From NCBI RefSeq assembly GCF_014926585.1, contig NZ_CP045422.1, forward strand, positions 1,466,501 through 1,530,500: DNA of 64,000 nt, written 5' to 3'. Below the pieces are notes generated by a model. The model was not told the DNA's origin and did not search any database. It saw only the letters and a list, made by a program, of their open reading frames with translations. The DNA is from Devosia beringensis. Lineage in GTDB: Bacteria > Pseudomonadota > Alphaproteobacteria > Rhizobiales > Devosiaceae. The position numbers and the translations under genes are program-made. Shown one piece after another: positions 25,809 to 35,200 of this stretch. The stretch's first letter is position 1. The number at the start of each line of letters is the position of its first letter.

Positions 25809-27314
25809 CTAGAGGGCGCCAGGCTTGACGCCGGTGACGCGCAGCAGGCCGTCTGGATAGATCGTGATGCCCTCAATCGAGGCCTGGGCGCCGTAGAACC
25901 AGGTCGAATGGTAGAGCGGGATCGTCGGGCGATCGGTCAGGTAGATCTCGGCGACCTCTTCATACAGCGCCTTGCGGGCGTCAACGTCGAGTTCCTGCCG
26001 TGCTGCAAGCAGAACCTCTTCGAGTGCAGGCGAGACATAGCCATTCAGGTTCTGGCTGCCCTCTGCGCCGAAGAAGGTGTAGAGCGTCGGATCCGGATCG
26101 GCGCGTCCACTCCAGTTGCCGATATAGAGCTCGAAATTGCCGGCGAGATAGCGCTCGATTGCCGAGGAGGTTTCCAGAGGCAGCAGGTTCACCGTAAATC
26201 CGGCTTCCTGAGCCAGGGACTGGATGATCTGGGCCACGCGCCCGTCCGTCAGCGAGTTTTCGTAGGTGATCTCGATCGTCGGGTTATCGACGCCCGACAC
26301 CTCGATCAGTCCCTTGGCCGCGTCCAGATCGCGGGCGGGGACCGGATGACTGCTGCTGTAGAACGGGCTCGATGGCGGCAGCATCTGGTTGTCGGCATTA
26401 AATTCGCCGTTGAAGGCCACCTGGTTGATGATATTGCGGTCGAGCGAGAGCTCAAGCGCTTCGCGCAGCTGCGGGCTGTCGGCCAGCACGCCGGCCGAGC
26501 CTTCCGCGACGTTGATGAACAGGTGGGAGACCGCCAGACCTGGCGAACTGTGCAGCGCCAGGCTCGTGTTGGAGCGCACGGCAGCCAGATCGGTGGGCGC
26601 AATGCGCTCGGCAATGTCGAGATCGCCGGCCTGAATGCGCGACAGGCGCACGGTCGAGTCGGGGATGATCTGATATTCGATGCTGTCGTAGCCAATCTCG
26701 TCAGCGTTCCAGTAGCCATCAAATTTGTCGAGGCGGATGAAGTCGCGGGCGCTTCGCTCGGCATACTGATAAGGGCCCGAGCAGACAGGATTGGCCGCAA
26801 AGGCGTCAGCCGAGGTCGCGGCCGTCGGGGAGACCATCATGCCGGCCCGGTCGGTCAACACCGACAGCAGCGGGGCAAACGGGGCGTCGAGCTTGAAAAT
26901 CACGGTCGAGGCATCGACCACTTCAACGGCAGTGATCGGGGCCAGTTCGCCGCGACGCTTGGATTCCTCGAGCGTCTGCATGCGTTCGATGTTGGCCTTG
27001 ACCGCCTCGCCATCGAAGGGGGTGCCGTCCTGGAAGGTTACGCCTTCGCGCAGCTTGAGGGTGAGCTCGGTGCTGCTGTCGTTCCAGGACCACTCCGTCG
27101 CCAGCTTTGGCACGATTTCCAGGTCGGCATTGATGTCGAGGAGCTTGTCACACATGGCTTCAAAGACGATGCGACCAGAATAGGTGCCGCCGACGGCCGG
27201 ATCGAGCGTGTCCGGATCGTCCTGCAACCCGACGCGCAGGGTCTGCGCGCTGACCGAGGACATGGTGAGAGCCATGATGCCGGCCAAGGCCAGCAGCTTT
27301 TTCGAGGCGATCAT
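25809..27314 (-). CDS. Dipeptide/glutathione-type ABC transporter substrate-binding protein
   Basis: 501-residue periplasmic protein of the SBP_bac_5 (type-II, DppA/GsiB) family. The signal peptide is KKLLALAGIMALTMSSVSAQ, followed by LRVGLQDDPDTLDPAVGGTY, the family's conserved first strand. It binds peptides, glutathione or related compounds for the two permeases encoded downstream. It is first in its operon and diverges from a ROK regulator 220 bases away. Neighbouring gamma-glutamyltransferase and fused ATPase make a gamma-glutamyl compound a reasonable guess for the ligand. Confidence 0.9.
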   Translation of the reverse strand: MIASKKLLALAGIMALTMSSVSAQTLRVGLQDDPDTLDPAVGGTYSGRIVFEAMCDKLLDINADLEIVPKLATEWSWNDSSTELTLKLREGVTFQDGTPFDGEAVKANIERMQTLEESKRRGELAPITAVEVVDASTVIFKLDAPFAPLLSVLTDRAGMMVSPTAATSADAFAANPVCSGPYQYAERSARDFIRLDKFDGYWNADEIGYDSIEYQIIPDSTVRLSRIQAGDLDIAERIAPTDLAAVRSNTSLALHSSPGLAVSHLFINVAEGSAGVLADSPQLREALELSLDRNIINQVAFNGEFNADNQMLPPSSPFYSSSHPVPARDLDAAKGLIEVSGVDNPTIEITYENSLTDGRVAQIIQSLAQEAGFTVNLLPLETSSAIERYLAGNFELYIGNWSGRADPDPTLYTFFGAEGSQNLNGYVSPALEEVLLAARQELDVDARKALYEEVAEIYLTDRPTIPLYHSTWFYGAQASIEGITIYPDGLLRVTGVKPGAL

Positions 27315-27534
27315 AACTATATTCCCTAATTACACAGGATGCCCCACGCATCCCGCATTCCCTAATCCCCTCAACGAAGCACGCTCCCGCTAGTTTGTAA
27401 AGTTGGCGAACGAATTATTCCGTCCGCAGGTAGGGAACCGCATTCATGGGGCGAAAATGTGCGTATCAAACTTGACGCAAGCAGCTAAATGGCTTCATTT
27501 GTTCGTGGAACTGACTAATTGGGCCTCTGCACGC

Positions 27535-28743
27535 ATGTTCTCCTTCTCTTCAATCGCGACTAGCCGACAGATCACCCTGCGCAGCGTGATGCGCATCCTG
27601 CTCGACCGCCGCGGCATATCGCGGGCCGAGCTGGCACGCCTCACTGGCCTGTCCAAGCAGACAATGTCTGAGGTTTTCCGTGACCTCGAAATGGAAGGCT
27701 GGGTACAGATGAGCGGCCGCACCCAGGGCGGCGTCGGCCGGAGTGCAGCGACCTATGAGGTCTGTGCCGACCGCGCCCTGGTCTTCGGCGCGGATGTCGG
27801 CGGCACCAAGATCCAGGCCGCCATCGCGGATATGCACGGCGTCGTGCTGAGCGAAATCGTCGAGCCCACGGATGCACGCGGCGGCGAACATGTCATCGCC
27901 CAACTGGCCCGGATGAACCAGGTGCTGGCCGAACGCGCCAACCTGCCGAGCGAGCGCGTGCTGGTGGGCACGATCGGCATTCCCGGCGCATATGACGAGC
28001 GCTCCGGTACGTTGTTGATGGTACCCAATATTGCCGGGCTGGAAGGCTCGCAGTTTGCCGCCTGGCTGGCCCGTTCTGTCGCCTTCGAGGTGCATGTCGG
28101 CAATGACGTCAACATGGCGGCCAAGGGCGAGCAGTGGCTGGGCAAAGGTCGGGACGTCGACAATTTCGTCTTCATCGCCCTGGGAACCGGCATCGGCATG
28201 GGGATCATCAACGAGCGTCGGGTATTGCGCGGTTCGCGCGGTGCGGCGGGAGAGATTTCGACCCTGCCCATCGGCGCCAGCGCCTATGACGGGCGTACCT
28301 TCTGGGCCGGTGCGCTGGAAACCATGATCGGCAGCGCTGCCATTCGCGGTCGCTATGAAGGTGGTGGCGGCCTGCCCGGCCTGACGGTGCGTCAGATCAT
28401 CGACCGGGTCGGCGACGGCGACCGCATCGCCATCGCGACGCTGGATGAAGTTGCCCGCACCCTGGCCGAGGCGATCCTGGCCGTCTCGGCGGTGGTCGAT
28501 CCGGAGCGGATCATCATGGGTGGCAGCATCGGGGCGCGGCCAGAGCTGCTCGAACGGGTGCAGCACTATCTGCCGCTCTGCATGGCCACCCCGCCCACCT
28601 GCACCATCAGCCAGCTTGGCAGCCGCGCCGGGCTCTACGGCACGCTGGCCAACAGTCTCGACATCCTACGAAAGGGCCTGTTTCAGACGCCCGAACTCGA
28701 TGTGCCCATGCTCAGCGCCCGATCGCTGGAAGCCGCGCAATGA
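27535..28743 (+). CDS. ROK-family transcriptional regulator (NagC/XylR-like)
   Basis: About 402-residue repressor-type ROK protein. The N-terminal winged HTH is at about 15-75 (GISRAELARLTGLSKQTMSE). The sugar-kinase-like domain has VFGADVGGTKIQAAIAD, a phosphate-binding ALGTGIGMGII and GRGSRGAAGE-like RGSRGAAGEISTLP. The Cys-rich zinc motif found in most ROK proteins just after that point is absent (PIGASAYDGRTFWAG instead). The start at 27535 is chosen because residues before it look non-coding. It overlaps nagB (ATGA) and faces the binding-protein gene, so it likely controls both directions. An amino sugar or its phosphate is a likely effector, given NagB next door. Confidence 0.88.
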   Translation: MFSFSSIATSRQITLRSVMRILLDRRGISRAELARLTGLSKQTMSEVFRDLEMEGWVQMSGRTQGGVGRSAATYEVCADRALVFGADVGGTKIQAAIADMHGVVLSEIVEPTDARGGEHVIAQLARMNQVLAERANLPSERVLVGTIGIPGAYDERSGTLLMVPNIAGLEGSQFAAWLARSVAFEVHVGNDVNMAAKGEQWLGKGRDVDNFVFIALGTGIGMGIINERRVLRGSRGAAGEISTLPIGASAYDGRTFWAGALETMIGSAAIRGRYEGGGGLPGLTVRQIIDRVGDGDRIAIATLDEVARTLAEAILAVSAVVDPERIIMGGSIGARPELLERVQHYLPLCMATPPTCTISQLGSRAGLYGTLANSLDILRKGLFQTPELDVPMLSARSLEAAQ

Positions 28744-29507
28744 CCGGCACCGCCCTCGCCCAGAGCGCGACCCTGCGCATTTTTGACACGGCCGCAGCAG
28801 CCGAACAGTTCGTCGCCGAGACCATTGCCGCGCAGATGCGGCGCCGGTCGAACAGCGTGCTGGGATTGGCGACGGGCAATTCGATGCGCGGGGTCTATCG
28901 GCAACTGGTACAACTGCGGCAGCGCGGCGCCGTGAGCTTTGCCGGCCTGACCAGTTTCAATCTCGATGAATATTGCGGACTGGAGCCGACCGACCCGTCG
29001 AGCTTTGCCGCCTATATGCAGCGCGAACTGTTCAGCGCGATCGACGCCGACCCTGCGCGCCTGCATCTGCCGGATGGGGCCGCCGATGGTGCGGCGCGCT
29101 ATGAGGCGATGATTGCCGCCAGCGGCGGCATCGACCTGCAACTGCTCGGCATTGGACAGAATGGCCATATCGGCTTTAACGAACCCGGCTCTGCCGCGGG
29201 TTCACGCACCCGCATCGTCGACCTGGCGCCCCGCACCCGGGCGGTGAATGCGGCCGATTTTCCGTCGGACACACCCGTGCCCAGCCGAGCCGTCACCATG
29301 GGTATCGCCACCATTCTGGATTCCCGGCGCATTGTGCTGCTGGCGACGGGCGCGGCCAAGGCGCAGGCCTTGGCAGAAGCCCTGGAAGCGCCGATCAATG
29401 CACAATGCCCCGCATCCTTCCTGCAAACCCATCCTGACCTGACAATCGCCTGCGACCACGCCGCGGTCGCCCGATTGCAGCACAACCCGGAGGCCCGTCA
29501 TGGCTGA
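28740..29507 (+). CDS. nagB: Glucosamine-6-phosphate deaminase
   Basis: 255-residue enzyme converting glucosamine-6-phosphate to fructose-6-phosphate and ammonia. LGLATGNSM binds phosphate, FNLDEY carries the catalytic Asp, and [16 protein letters not shown] holds the Asp/His/Glu set of true NagB proteins, setting it apart from 6-phosphogluconolactonases. ATGA overlap with the ROK gene and 8-base overlap with the next gene place it firmly in this operon. It links the imported compound, or the regulator's signal, to amino-sugar metabolism. Confidence 0.9.
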   Translation: MTGTALAQSATLRIFDTAAAAEQFVAETIAAQMRRRSNSVLGLATGNSMRGVYRQLVQLRQRGAVSFAGLTSFNLDEYCGLEPTDPSSFAAYMQRELFSAIDADPARLHLPDGAADGAARYEAMIAASGGIDLQLLGIGQNGHIGFNEPGSAAGSRTRIVDLAPRTRAVNAADFPSDTPVPSRAVTMGIATILDSRRIVLLATGAAKAQALAEALEAPINAQCPASFLQTHPDLTIACDHAAVARLQHNPEARHG

Positions 29508-31089
29508 GCGCGATTTCATGGTACCTGGCAAGTCGGTTGCCCTTTCCGGCAACGGCATGGCCGCGACCTCCCATCCCATGGCGACCCTAGCGGCTGTCGA
29601 TATTCTCAGGGCCGGCGGCAATGCCGTCGATGCCGCGATTGCCGCGGTGGCGCTGCAGGGTGTGATCGACCCGCATATGACCGGCATCGGCGGCGATTGC
29701 TTTGCGCTCTATGCGCCCGCGGGCGGCGACATGGTTGCCTATAACGGCTCGGGTCCGTCGCCCAGGGCCGCCACGCTGGACACCTATCTGGCCATGGGCT
29801 GGTCCAACATGCCCGACAATTCGGTTCACGCGGTCACCGTCCCCGGTGCCGTCGATACCTGGTGCCGCCTCAGCGCCGAGCATGGCCGGATCGGGCTTGA
29901 CCGCATCCTGCAGCCCGCCATCGACGCCGCCGAGCAGGGCTTCACCATTACCCCGCGCGTGGCGCTCGACTGGTCGCGCTATGGCAGCCGTGTGGCGGCG
30001 TTTCCCGATTCAGCCGAACAGTTTCTGCCCCATGGCAAGGCGCCGCAGACGGGTGACCGCCTCGGCAATCCTGCGTTGGGTGCGACATTGCGGGCCATAG
30101 CCCGGCACGGCCGCGCCGCCTTTTACGAGGGCGAAGTCGCCGACGATATCGTGGCGACGCTCAGGGCGTTGGGTGGCCTGCATGTGGGCGACGATCTCGC
30201 CGGCTTTGCCGCCGAGCTGACCGCGCCGATATCGGGCCGCTATCGCGACCACAGCTTGCACGAATGCCCGCCCAATGGGCAGGGCCTGGCGGCGCTGATC
30301 ATCGCGCGCCTGCTCGACGGCTTTGATCTGGCCGACCCGAGCCTGACGGAAACCGACCGCATTCACCTGCTTGCCGAAGCCACCAAGGCTGCCTATCGGC
30401 AGCGCGACGCGCTGATCGCCGATCCCCTCGCCATGACGGCTACCCCGGACGACATACTGGCGGACGTCAATATCGATGCGCTGCGTGCCAAAATCTCGCG
30501 CCAGACCGCCTCGGCGCCCGACAGCTGGGACCTGCCGGTGCATCGCGACACCGTCTATGTCAGCGTCGTCGACCGCGACGGCAATGCCATGTCGCTGATC
30601 AATTCGGTGTTCTTTGCCTTTGGCAGCGGCATCTATGCCAAGAAATCCGGCGTGCTGCTGCAAAACCGCGGCGCGGGGTTCTCGCTCAAGCCCGGCCATC
30701 CCAACGCCATCGGCCCGGCCAAGCGGCCGTTCCACACCATCATACCAGCCATGGTCAGCAAGGCGGGCAAGGTGGTGGGCTCCTTCGGCGTCATGGGCGG
30801 GCAGTACCAGGCCGCAGGGCATGCGCATTTCCTGTCGCAGGTGCTCGATCGGGGCCTCGACGTGCAGGCGGCGTCGGACCAGCCCCGCAGCTTCTTCACC
30901 GATGGCGCCATTACGCTTGAGCCGACGATTGCCCCGGCGGTCCAGGCCGAGCTCGAAGCGCTTGGCCACGCCACACGCCGGGCAGACGAGCCGCTGGGCG
31001 GCTGCCAGGCCATCTGGATCGATCATGATCGCGGCGTGCTCTGGGGCGCATCCGATCATCGCAAGGACGGCATAGCGCTGGGATATTGA
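29500..31089 (+). CDS. Gamma-glutamyltransferase/gamma-glutamyl hydrolase family protein
   Basis: 529-residue Ntn-hydrolase precursor. The N-terminal half has [20 protein letters not shown] and [15 protein letters not shown], both Ggt hallmarks. The probable autocleavage site and nucleophilic Thr are in [32 protein letters not shown] corresponds to the lid region, and [11 protein letters not shown] comes later. No clear signal peptide is seen, so it is probably cytoplasmic and acts on imported gamma-glutamyl compounds such as glutathione. It is co-operonic with NagB and the peptide ATPase. Related subfamilies include GGT-like acylases; the exact substrate is open. Confidence 0.88.
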   Translation: MAERDFMVPGKSVALSGNGMAATSHPMATLAAVDILRAGGNAVDAAIAAVALQGVIDPHMTGIGGDCFALYAPAGGDMVAYNGSGPSPRAATLDTYLAMGWSNMPDNSVHAVTVPGAVDTWCRLSAEHGRIGLDRILQPAIDAAEQGFTITPRVALDWSRYGSRVAAFPDSAEQFLPHGKAPQTGDRLGNPALGATLRAIARHGRAAFYEGEVADDIVATLRALGGLHVGDDLAGFAAELTAPISGRYRDHSLHECPPNGQGLAALIIARLLDGFDLADPSLTETDRIHLLAEATKAAYRQRDALIADPLAMTATPDDILADVNIDALRAKISRQTASAPDSWDLPVHRDTVYVSVVDRDGNAMSLINSVFFAFGSGIYAKKSGVLLQNRGAGFSLKPGHPNAIGPAKRPFHTIIPAMVSKAGKVVGSFGVMGGQYQAAGHAHFLSQVLDRGLDVQAASDQPRSFFTDGAITLEPTIAPAVQAELEALGHATRRADEPLGGCQAIWIDHDRGVLWGASDHRKDGIALGY

Positions 31090-32720
31090 TGATGGAAACA
31101 CCCATTCAGCCTGCAAAGACATCCACCGTTTCCGTGCGGCATCTGGCGCTCAGGCTGCCCAAGGGCGCCGATCGCGCGCTGGCGCTGGTCGATCTCAGTT
31201 TCGAACTTCCCAAGGGCGAGGTGCTCTGCATCGTGGGCGAATCGGGTTCGGGAAAATCGCTATGCGCCCAGACCCTGATGGGCCTGCTGCCGCGGACGAT
31301 CAAGGTGGAACGCGGTGAAGCGCTGTTCGATGCCGTCGACCTGATCAGCATCGATGCCGGAACGATGCGCTCCCTGCGTGGACGGCGCATCGGCATGATC
31401 TTTCAGGAGCCGATGACGGCGCTCAATCCATCAATGCGCATCGAAGACCAGATCATGGAAGTGTTCGAGGCGCATGATCTGCTCTCGCCGGCCGAGCGGC
31501 GGGCACGGGCGCTCGAGCTGGCGCGCGAAGTGCAGCTCCCCGATCCGGAGCGGACCATCAGGGCGTTTCCCCACCAGCTCTCGGGCGGACAGCGGCAACG
31601 CGCCATGATTGCCATGGCCCTGGCACTGGAGCCGGCCCTGCTGATCGCCGATGAGCCGACCACCGCCCTGGATGTGACAACGCAGGCCCAGATCCTCAAG
31701 CTGATGCGGGAGATCCAGCAGCGGCGGGGCATGTCGGTGATCTTCATTACCCATGACCTCGGCGTTGTGGCCGATATTGCCGATCATGTGCTGGTGCTGG
31801 AGAAGGGCATCGTGGTCGAACAGGGCAGGACGCAGGCCGTGCTGGGCAATCCCCAGCATCCTTATACCCGGGCCCTGATCGCTGCCGTGCCTTCGGGTAC
31901 GCCGGCGCTGCGCCCTGTCGCGGCCGACCAGCCTGTCGCCCTGGCGGTGGAAAACCTCAACAAGTCATACGGCCAGAAAGCGGGCATGTTCGGCGACCGG
32001 CGCGTCGTGCACGCCGTCCGCAATGTCAGCTTCGAGATCCGTCGCGGCGAGACTTTGGGTGTCGTCGGCGAGTCGGGATCCGGCAAATCCTCGGTGGCCC
32101 GGCTGGTGACCCTGATCAATGCGCCCGACAGCGGCCACATCTATCTGGGCGGGGAAGACTTCAGCGCCATGCGGGGGGAAAAGCTGCGCCAACAGCGCAG
32201 CCGCATCCAGATGGTGTTTCAGGATCCATTTGCCTCGCTCAATCCCCGGCGTATGGTCGGCTTGAGCATTGCCGACGGCCCGATTGCCCGCGGCGTCCCG
32301 AAAAGACTGGCGCTCGACAATGCACGGGCGCTGCTGGAGCTGGTGGGGCTGGACGGCAAGTCCGCCGAACGACTGCCGCATGAATTTTCCGGCGGCCAGC
32401 GGCAGCGCATCGGCATTGCCCGGGCGCTGGCGCTCGAGCCCGACGTGCTGGTAGCCGACGAGGCCGTGTCCGCGCTGGACGTCACCGTGCAGGCACAGGT
32501 CCTCAAGCTGCTCGAGGAACTCAAGAGCCGGCTCAACCTGGCCATGCTGTTCATTACCCATGACCTGCATGTTGCGGCGCAGGTCTGCGACCGCATGGCC
32601 GTGATGCGCGCCGGCGAAATCGTTGAGATCGGCACGACGCGCGACATCTTTCTCAATCCCCAGCACGATTATACCCGCCAATTGCTTGCCGCTATTCCAG
32701 GCTCGGCTCGCCAACACTAA
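31089..32720 (+). CDS. Fused two-domain dipeptide/glutathione ABC transporter ATPase (DppD-DppF / GsiA-like)
   Basis: 543-residue protein with two complete ATP-binding domains. Each has Walker A GESGSGKS, the SGGQRQR signature and Walker B ([27 protein letters not shown]). The oligopeptide-type C-terminal extension HPYTRALIAAVPSG follows the first domain and HDYTRQLLAAIPGS the second. One chain replaces the usual DppD plus DppF pair, as in the glutathione importer GsiA. ATG 31089 overlaps the GGT stop as TGATG; alternatives lie 3 bases either side. It should energise the permeases encoded at 23917-25733, which have no ATPase of their own. Confidence 0.92.
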   Translation: MMETPIQPAKTSTVSVRHLALRLPKGADRALALVDLSFELPKGEVLCIVGESGSGKSLCAQTLMGLLPRTIKVERGEALFDAVDLISIDAGTMRSLRGRRIGMIFQEPMTALNPSMRIEDQIMEVFEAHDLLSPAERRARALELAREVQLPDPERTIRAFPHQLSGGQRQRAMIAMALALEPALLIADEPTTALDVTTQAQILKLMREIQQRRGMSVIFITHDLGVVADIADHVLVLEKGIVVEQGRTQAVLGNPQHPYTRALIAAVPSGTPALRPVAADQPVALAVENLNKSYGQKAGMFGDRRVVHAVRNVSFEIRRGETLGVVGESGSGKSSVARLVTLINAPDSGHIYLGGEDFSAMRGEKLRQQRSRIQMVFQDPFASLNPRRMVGLSIADGPIARGVPKRLALDNARALLELVGLDGKSAERLPHEFSGGQRQRIGIARALALEPDVLVADEAVSALDVTVQAQVLKLLEELKSRLNLAMLFITHDLHVAAQVCDRMAVMRAGEIVEIGTTRDIFLNPQHDYTRQLLAAIPGSARQH

Positions 32721-32732
32721 TCGGACGCTCCC

Positions 32733-33566
32733 ATGACCACCGAAATGCTCACCGACTACAGCATCTGGATTGCCGCAATGGTGTTTGCCGGCCTCGCGGG
32801 CGGCTTCATCGCTGGGCTGCTTGGCGTCGGCGGCGGTATCATCATCGTGCCGATCCTCTACTTCGTGCTGGGCGGTATGGATGTCGACCCCGATATCCGC
32901 ATGAAGATCGCGGTGGCCACGTCGCTGACCACCATCGTCTTCACCTCGCTGTCATCGGCCCGCAGCCATCACAAGCGGGACGCCGTCGACTTCACCCTGG
33001 TCAAGACCTGGGGCATTCCCATTTTCATCGGCGTGGTCTGCGGCACGGTCATTGCCGGGCTGGTCAACGGCCTCGTGCTCACCGTGGTGTTCGCCGTTGT
33101 CGCCCTGCTGGTGGCGATCAACATGGTCTTCCGCGCCAACAGCGCGCCGGTATCGGACGGGTTCCCCAACGGCATCGTCAAGGCGATCTGCGGCTACTTC
33201 GTGGGGGTGATCTCGACCATGATGGGCATTGGCGGCGGCACGCTCAGCGTGCCCATCCTGACCACATTCGGCTATGACATCCGTCGGGCGGTGGGCACGG
33301 CCTCGGCCATCGGCTTCATCATCGCCATCCCCGGCACCATCGGCTATGCCATTGCCGGATGGAATGTACCCAACCTGCCGGCCGGATCGCTGGGTTATGT
33401 CAATCTGCTGGCGCTGGTGGCATTGGCTCCCCTGACCATGCTGATCGCCCCCTGGGGCGCGCGGGTCGCGCACAGGCTCGACCGAAAGGTACTCGGCTAC
33501 GCGTTTGCGGCGTTCCTGACGCTAACCTCGTTGAGGATGTTTATCGACATCTTGCAGCACCTCTAG
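32733..33566 (+). CDS. TauE/SafE-family sulfite or organic-anion exporter
   Basis: 277-residue membrane protein with the family's duplicated motif: FIAGLLGVGGGIIIVPIL in the first half and VISTMMGIGGGTLSVPIL in the second. It exports sulfite, sulfoacetate or similar anions in characterised members. It follows the ATPase by 12 bases and so belongs to the operon. If the locus imports glutathione, it could expel sulfite from Cys breakdown; that is inference. Confidence 0.88.
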   Translation: MTTEMLTDYSIWIAAMVFAGLAGGFIAGLLGVGGGIIIVPILYFVLGGMDVDPDIRMKIAVATSLTTIVFTSLSSARSHHKRDAVDFTLVKTWGIPIFIGVVCGTVIAGLVNGLVLTVVFAVVALLVAINMVFRANSAPVSDGFPNGIVKAICGYFVGVISTMMGIGGGTLSVPILTTFGYDIRRAVGTASAIGFIIAIPGTIGYAIAGWNVPNLPAGSLGYVNLLALVALAPLTMLIAPWGARVAHRLDRKVLGYAFAAFLTLTSLRMFIDILQHL

Positions 33567-33811
33567 CAAGATTACTTTTCAGATGCAGCGCTAGTGCCCT
33601 GGAGCAATACTTGCCACGAGCGATGGCCGACAGATGGCCGTTGGGGCGGTGCTGTCTGGAGGGCCATTTCCGGCAGCTTTCGGGATTGTGAAATTTGGTT
33701 GCAAATGATCGATACGCGGTCGGTTGCAGACCGGAAATCGACCTAATCGAATACTCGTTAACCTGTGGGCGCTAACATTTTCCGGAACTCATACGCCGGC
33801 GGGAGGACGTT

Positions 33812-34795
33812 GTGTTGCCAAGTGATGAAATTGAGCAGCTCCGTCTGGAGGCCCTGCGTCGATACGACATCCTCGATACGCCCCCCGAGGAGACCTTCGA
33901 CCGCCTGACCCGCATCGTGGCCGCGGCGCTGCGGGTTCCGATTGCTGCTGTCTCGCTCGTCGATGATCATCGGCAGTGGTTCAAGGCGCGAATTGGTCTA
34001 ACACTGTCGGAGACAGCCAGAAGTGCCTCCTTTTGCGCCCACACCATGTTGGGCGCTGGCGCTATGGTAGTGCGGGACGCCACTATGGACGAACGGTTCG
34101 TCACCAATCCGCTGGTCACTGGTGATCCCAATATCCGGTTCTATGCAGGCTTCCCGGTTTTCAGTGCGGATGGGCTGCCCCTGGGCGCCCTGTGCGCCAT
34201 CGACACCACACCGCGAGACATGAACGCTTTAGAACTGGGGCTCTTAGCAGACCTAGCCGCAATGGTCACCGAACAACTGGAACTGCGGCGACTGGCGTCG
34301 GTTGATGGCTTAACAGGGCTATTGCGGCGCAAGACGTTCCTCGATTTTGCTGATCGGGAGCTGATGTTGGCTTCGCGATCAAAAATGCCAAACTGCGCAC
34401 TGATGATCGACGCCGATCATTTCAAGGCGATCAACGACCACCATGGTCATGATGTCGGCGACAAAGTGCTTAAGACCTTGGCCGACACTCTCAAAGCCGG
34501 GCTGCGGTCTACTGATATTCTAGGTCGTATCGGCGGCGAAGAGTTTGGCGTCCTGTTGCCTGCCACGGATCTTGCCGGGTCTCTCGAAGTTGCAGAGCGA
34601 CTGCGCGGCTTGGTGGCCGGACTCGAAATACGGACGCCATCTGCCGCTGTGCCTATCACTATCAGCATTGGGGCGACTCAGGGCGCCAGCGGTGAGGATA
34701 TTGCCAGCTTGCTTCACCGGGCCGATAGCGCCTTGCTGAAAGCCAAGCGATCGGGCCGAAATAAGATCGTCACGGAATGCGCGTCTGTTGATTAG
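33812..34795 (+). CDS. GAF-GGDEF diguanylate cyclase
   Basis: 327-residue protein beginning with GTG at 33812 after a strong GGGAGGA site. An N-terminal GAF domain (about 25-155) opens with LRRYDILDTPPEETFDRLTR, a widely shared GAF start. A GGDEF domain (about 170-325) carries the active GGEEF motif and DADHFKAINDHHGHDVGD. The product is cyclic di-GMP, controlling motility or biofilm; no inhibitory RxxD site was noted. Isolated from its neighbours by 245 bases upstream and about 400 bases downstream. Confidence 0.92.
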   Translation: MLPSDEIEQLRLEALRRYDILDTPPEETFDRLTRIVAAALRVPIAAVSLVDDHRQWFKARIGLTLSETARSASFCAHTMLGAGAMVVRDATMDERFVTNPLVTGDPNIRFYAGFPVFSADGLPLGALCAIDTTPRDMNALELGLLADLAAMVTEQLELRRLASVDGLTGLLRRKTFLDFADRELMLASRSKMPNCALMIDADHFKAINDHHGHDVGDKVLKTLADTLKAGLRSTDILGRIGGEEFGVLLPATDLAGSLEVAERLRGLVAGLEIRTPSAAVPITISIGATQGASGEDIASLLHRADSALLKAKRSGRNKIVTECASVD

Positions 34796-35200
34796 CGAAA
34801 CTGGCGACGCATCGGCTGTTCAGCTCGTCGCCAGATGGCAGCTTTCAGGCATCGAGAATGTCGCGCTCTACGAACGAAATGGGGCCGAAAGCTGCCGAGC
34901 CAGAACGCGCACCATGCCTGCCAAAATCAGTCCCTGCTACGCCTACCCCCCAGTCACGTCAGGGCGTACCCAAGCGTGACGTCACTTGGCGGATTCCTGC
35001 CAGCGTCGCCTCAGGGTGATAAACGGCCCATGTGACAATGTTCGGCACAAGCCTAGGCCCTGAAGTGACAACCTTCGGGTCGACTTCACTACTGCTTGAT
35101 GCGTCGCGGATTTAGCAAAACGTTAGCTATGTTTGTACCTTATGGACGGAAACGAGCCGTCCGGAAGGTGCTCGGTCATGGTTTCACGCCCGAGTTACAA
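34796..35200. other. Intergenic region between the cyclase and L,D-transpeptidase genes
   Basis: About 400 bases. It contains a wide perfect inverted repeat (34837-34896). A smaller hairpin, GGACGG/CCGTCC, lies at 35144-35162 in the likely leader of the L,D-transpeptidase gene. A frame open from 35096 could add 35 residues to that protein but looks non-coding. No other gene seen. Confidence 0.5.
34837..34896. repeat. Perfect 10-bp inverted repeat, 40-base loop
   Basis: GGCAGCTTTC (34837-34846) and GAAAGCTGCC (34887-34896). GGCAGCTTTCGGG also occurs near 33670, on the other side of the cyclase gene, so it may be part of a dispersed intergenic repeat. Function unknown. Confidence 0.5.

Noticed and set aside
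24996-27329. Plus-strand open frame of 777 codons
   Set aside because: Antisense to the DppB-like permease and the substrate-binding protein, both with clear family motifs and signals; the antisense translation is Gln/Arg/Gly/His-rich with no recognisable domain.
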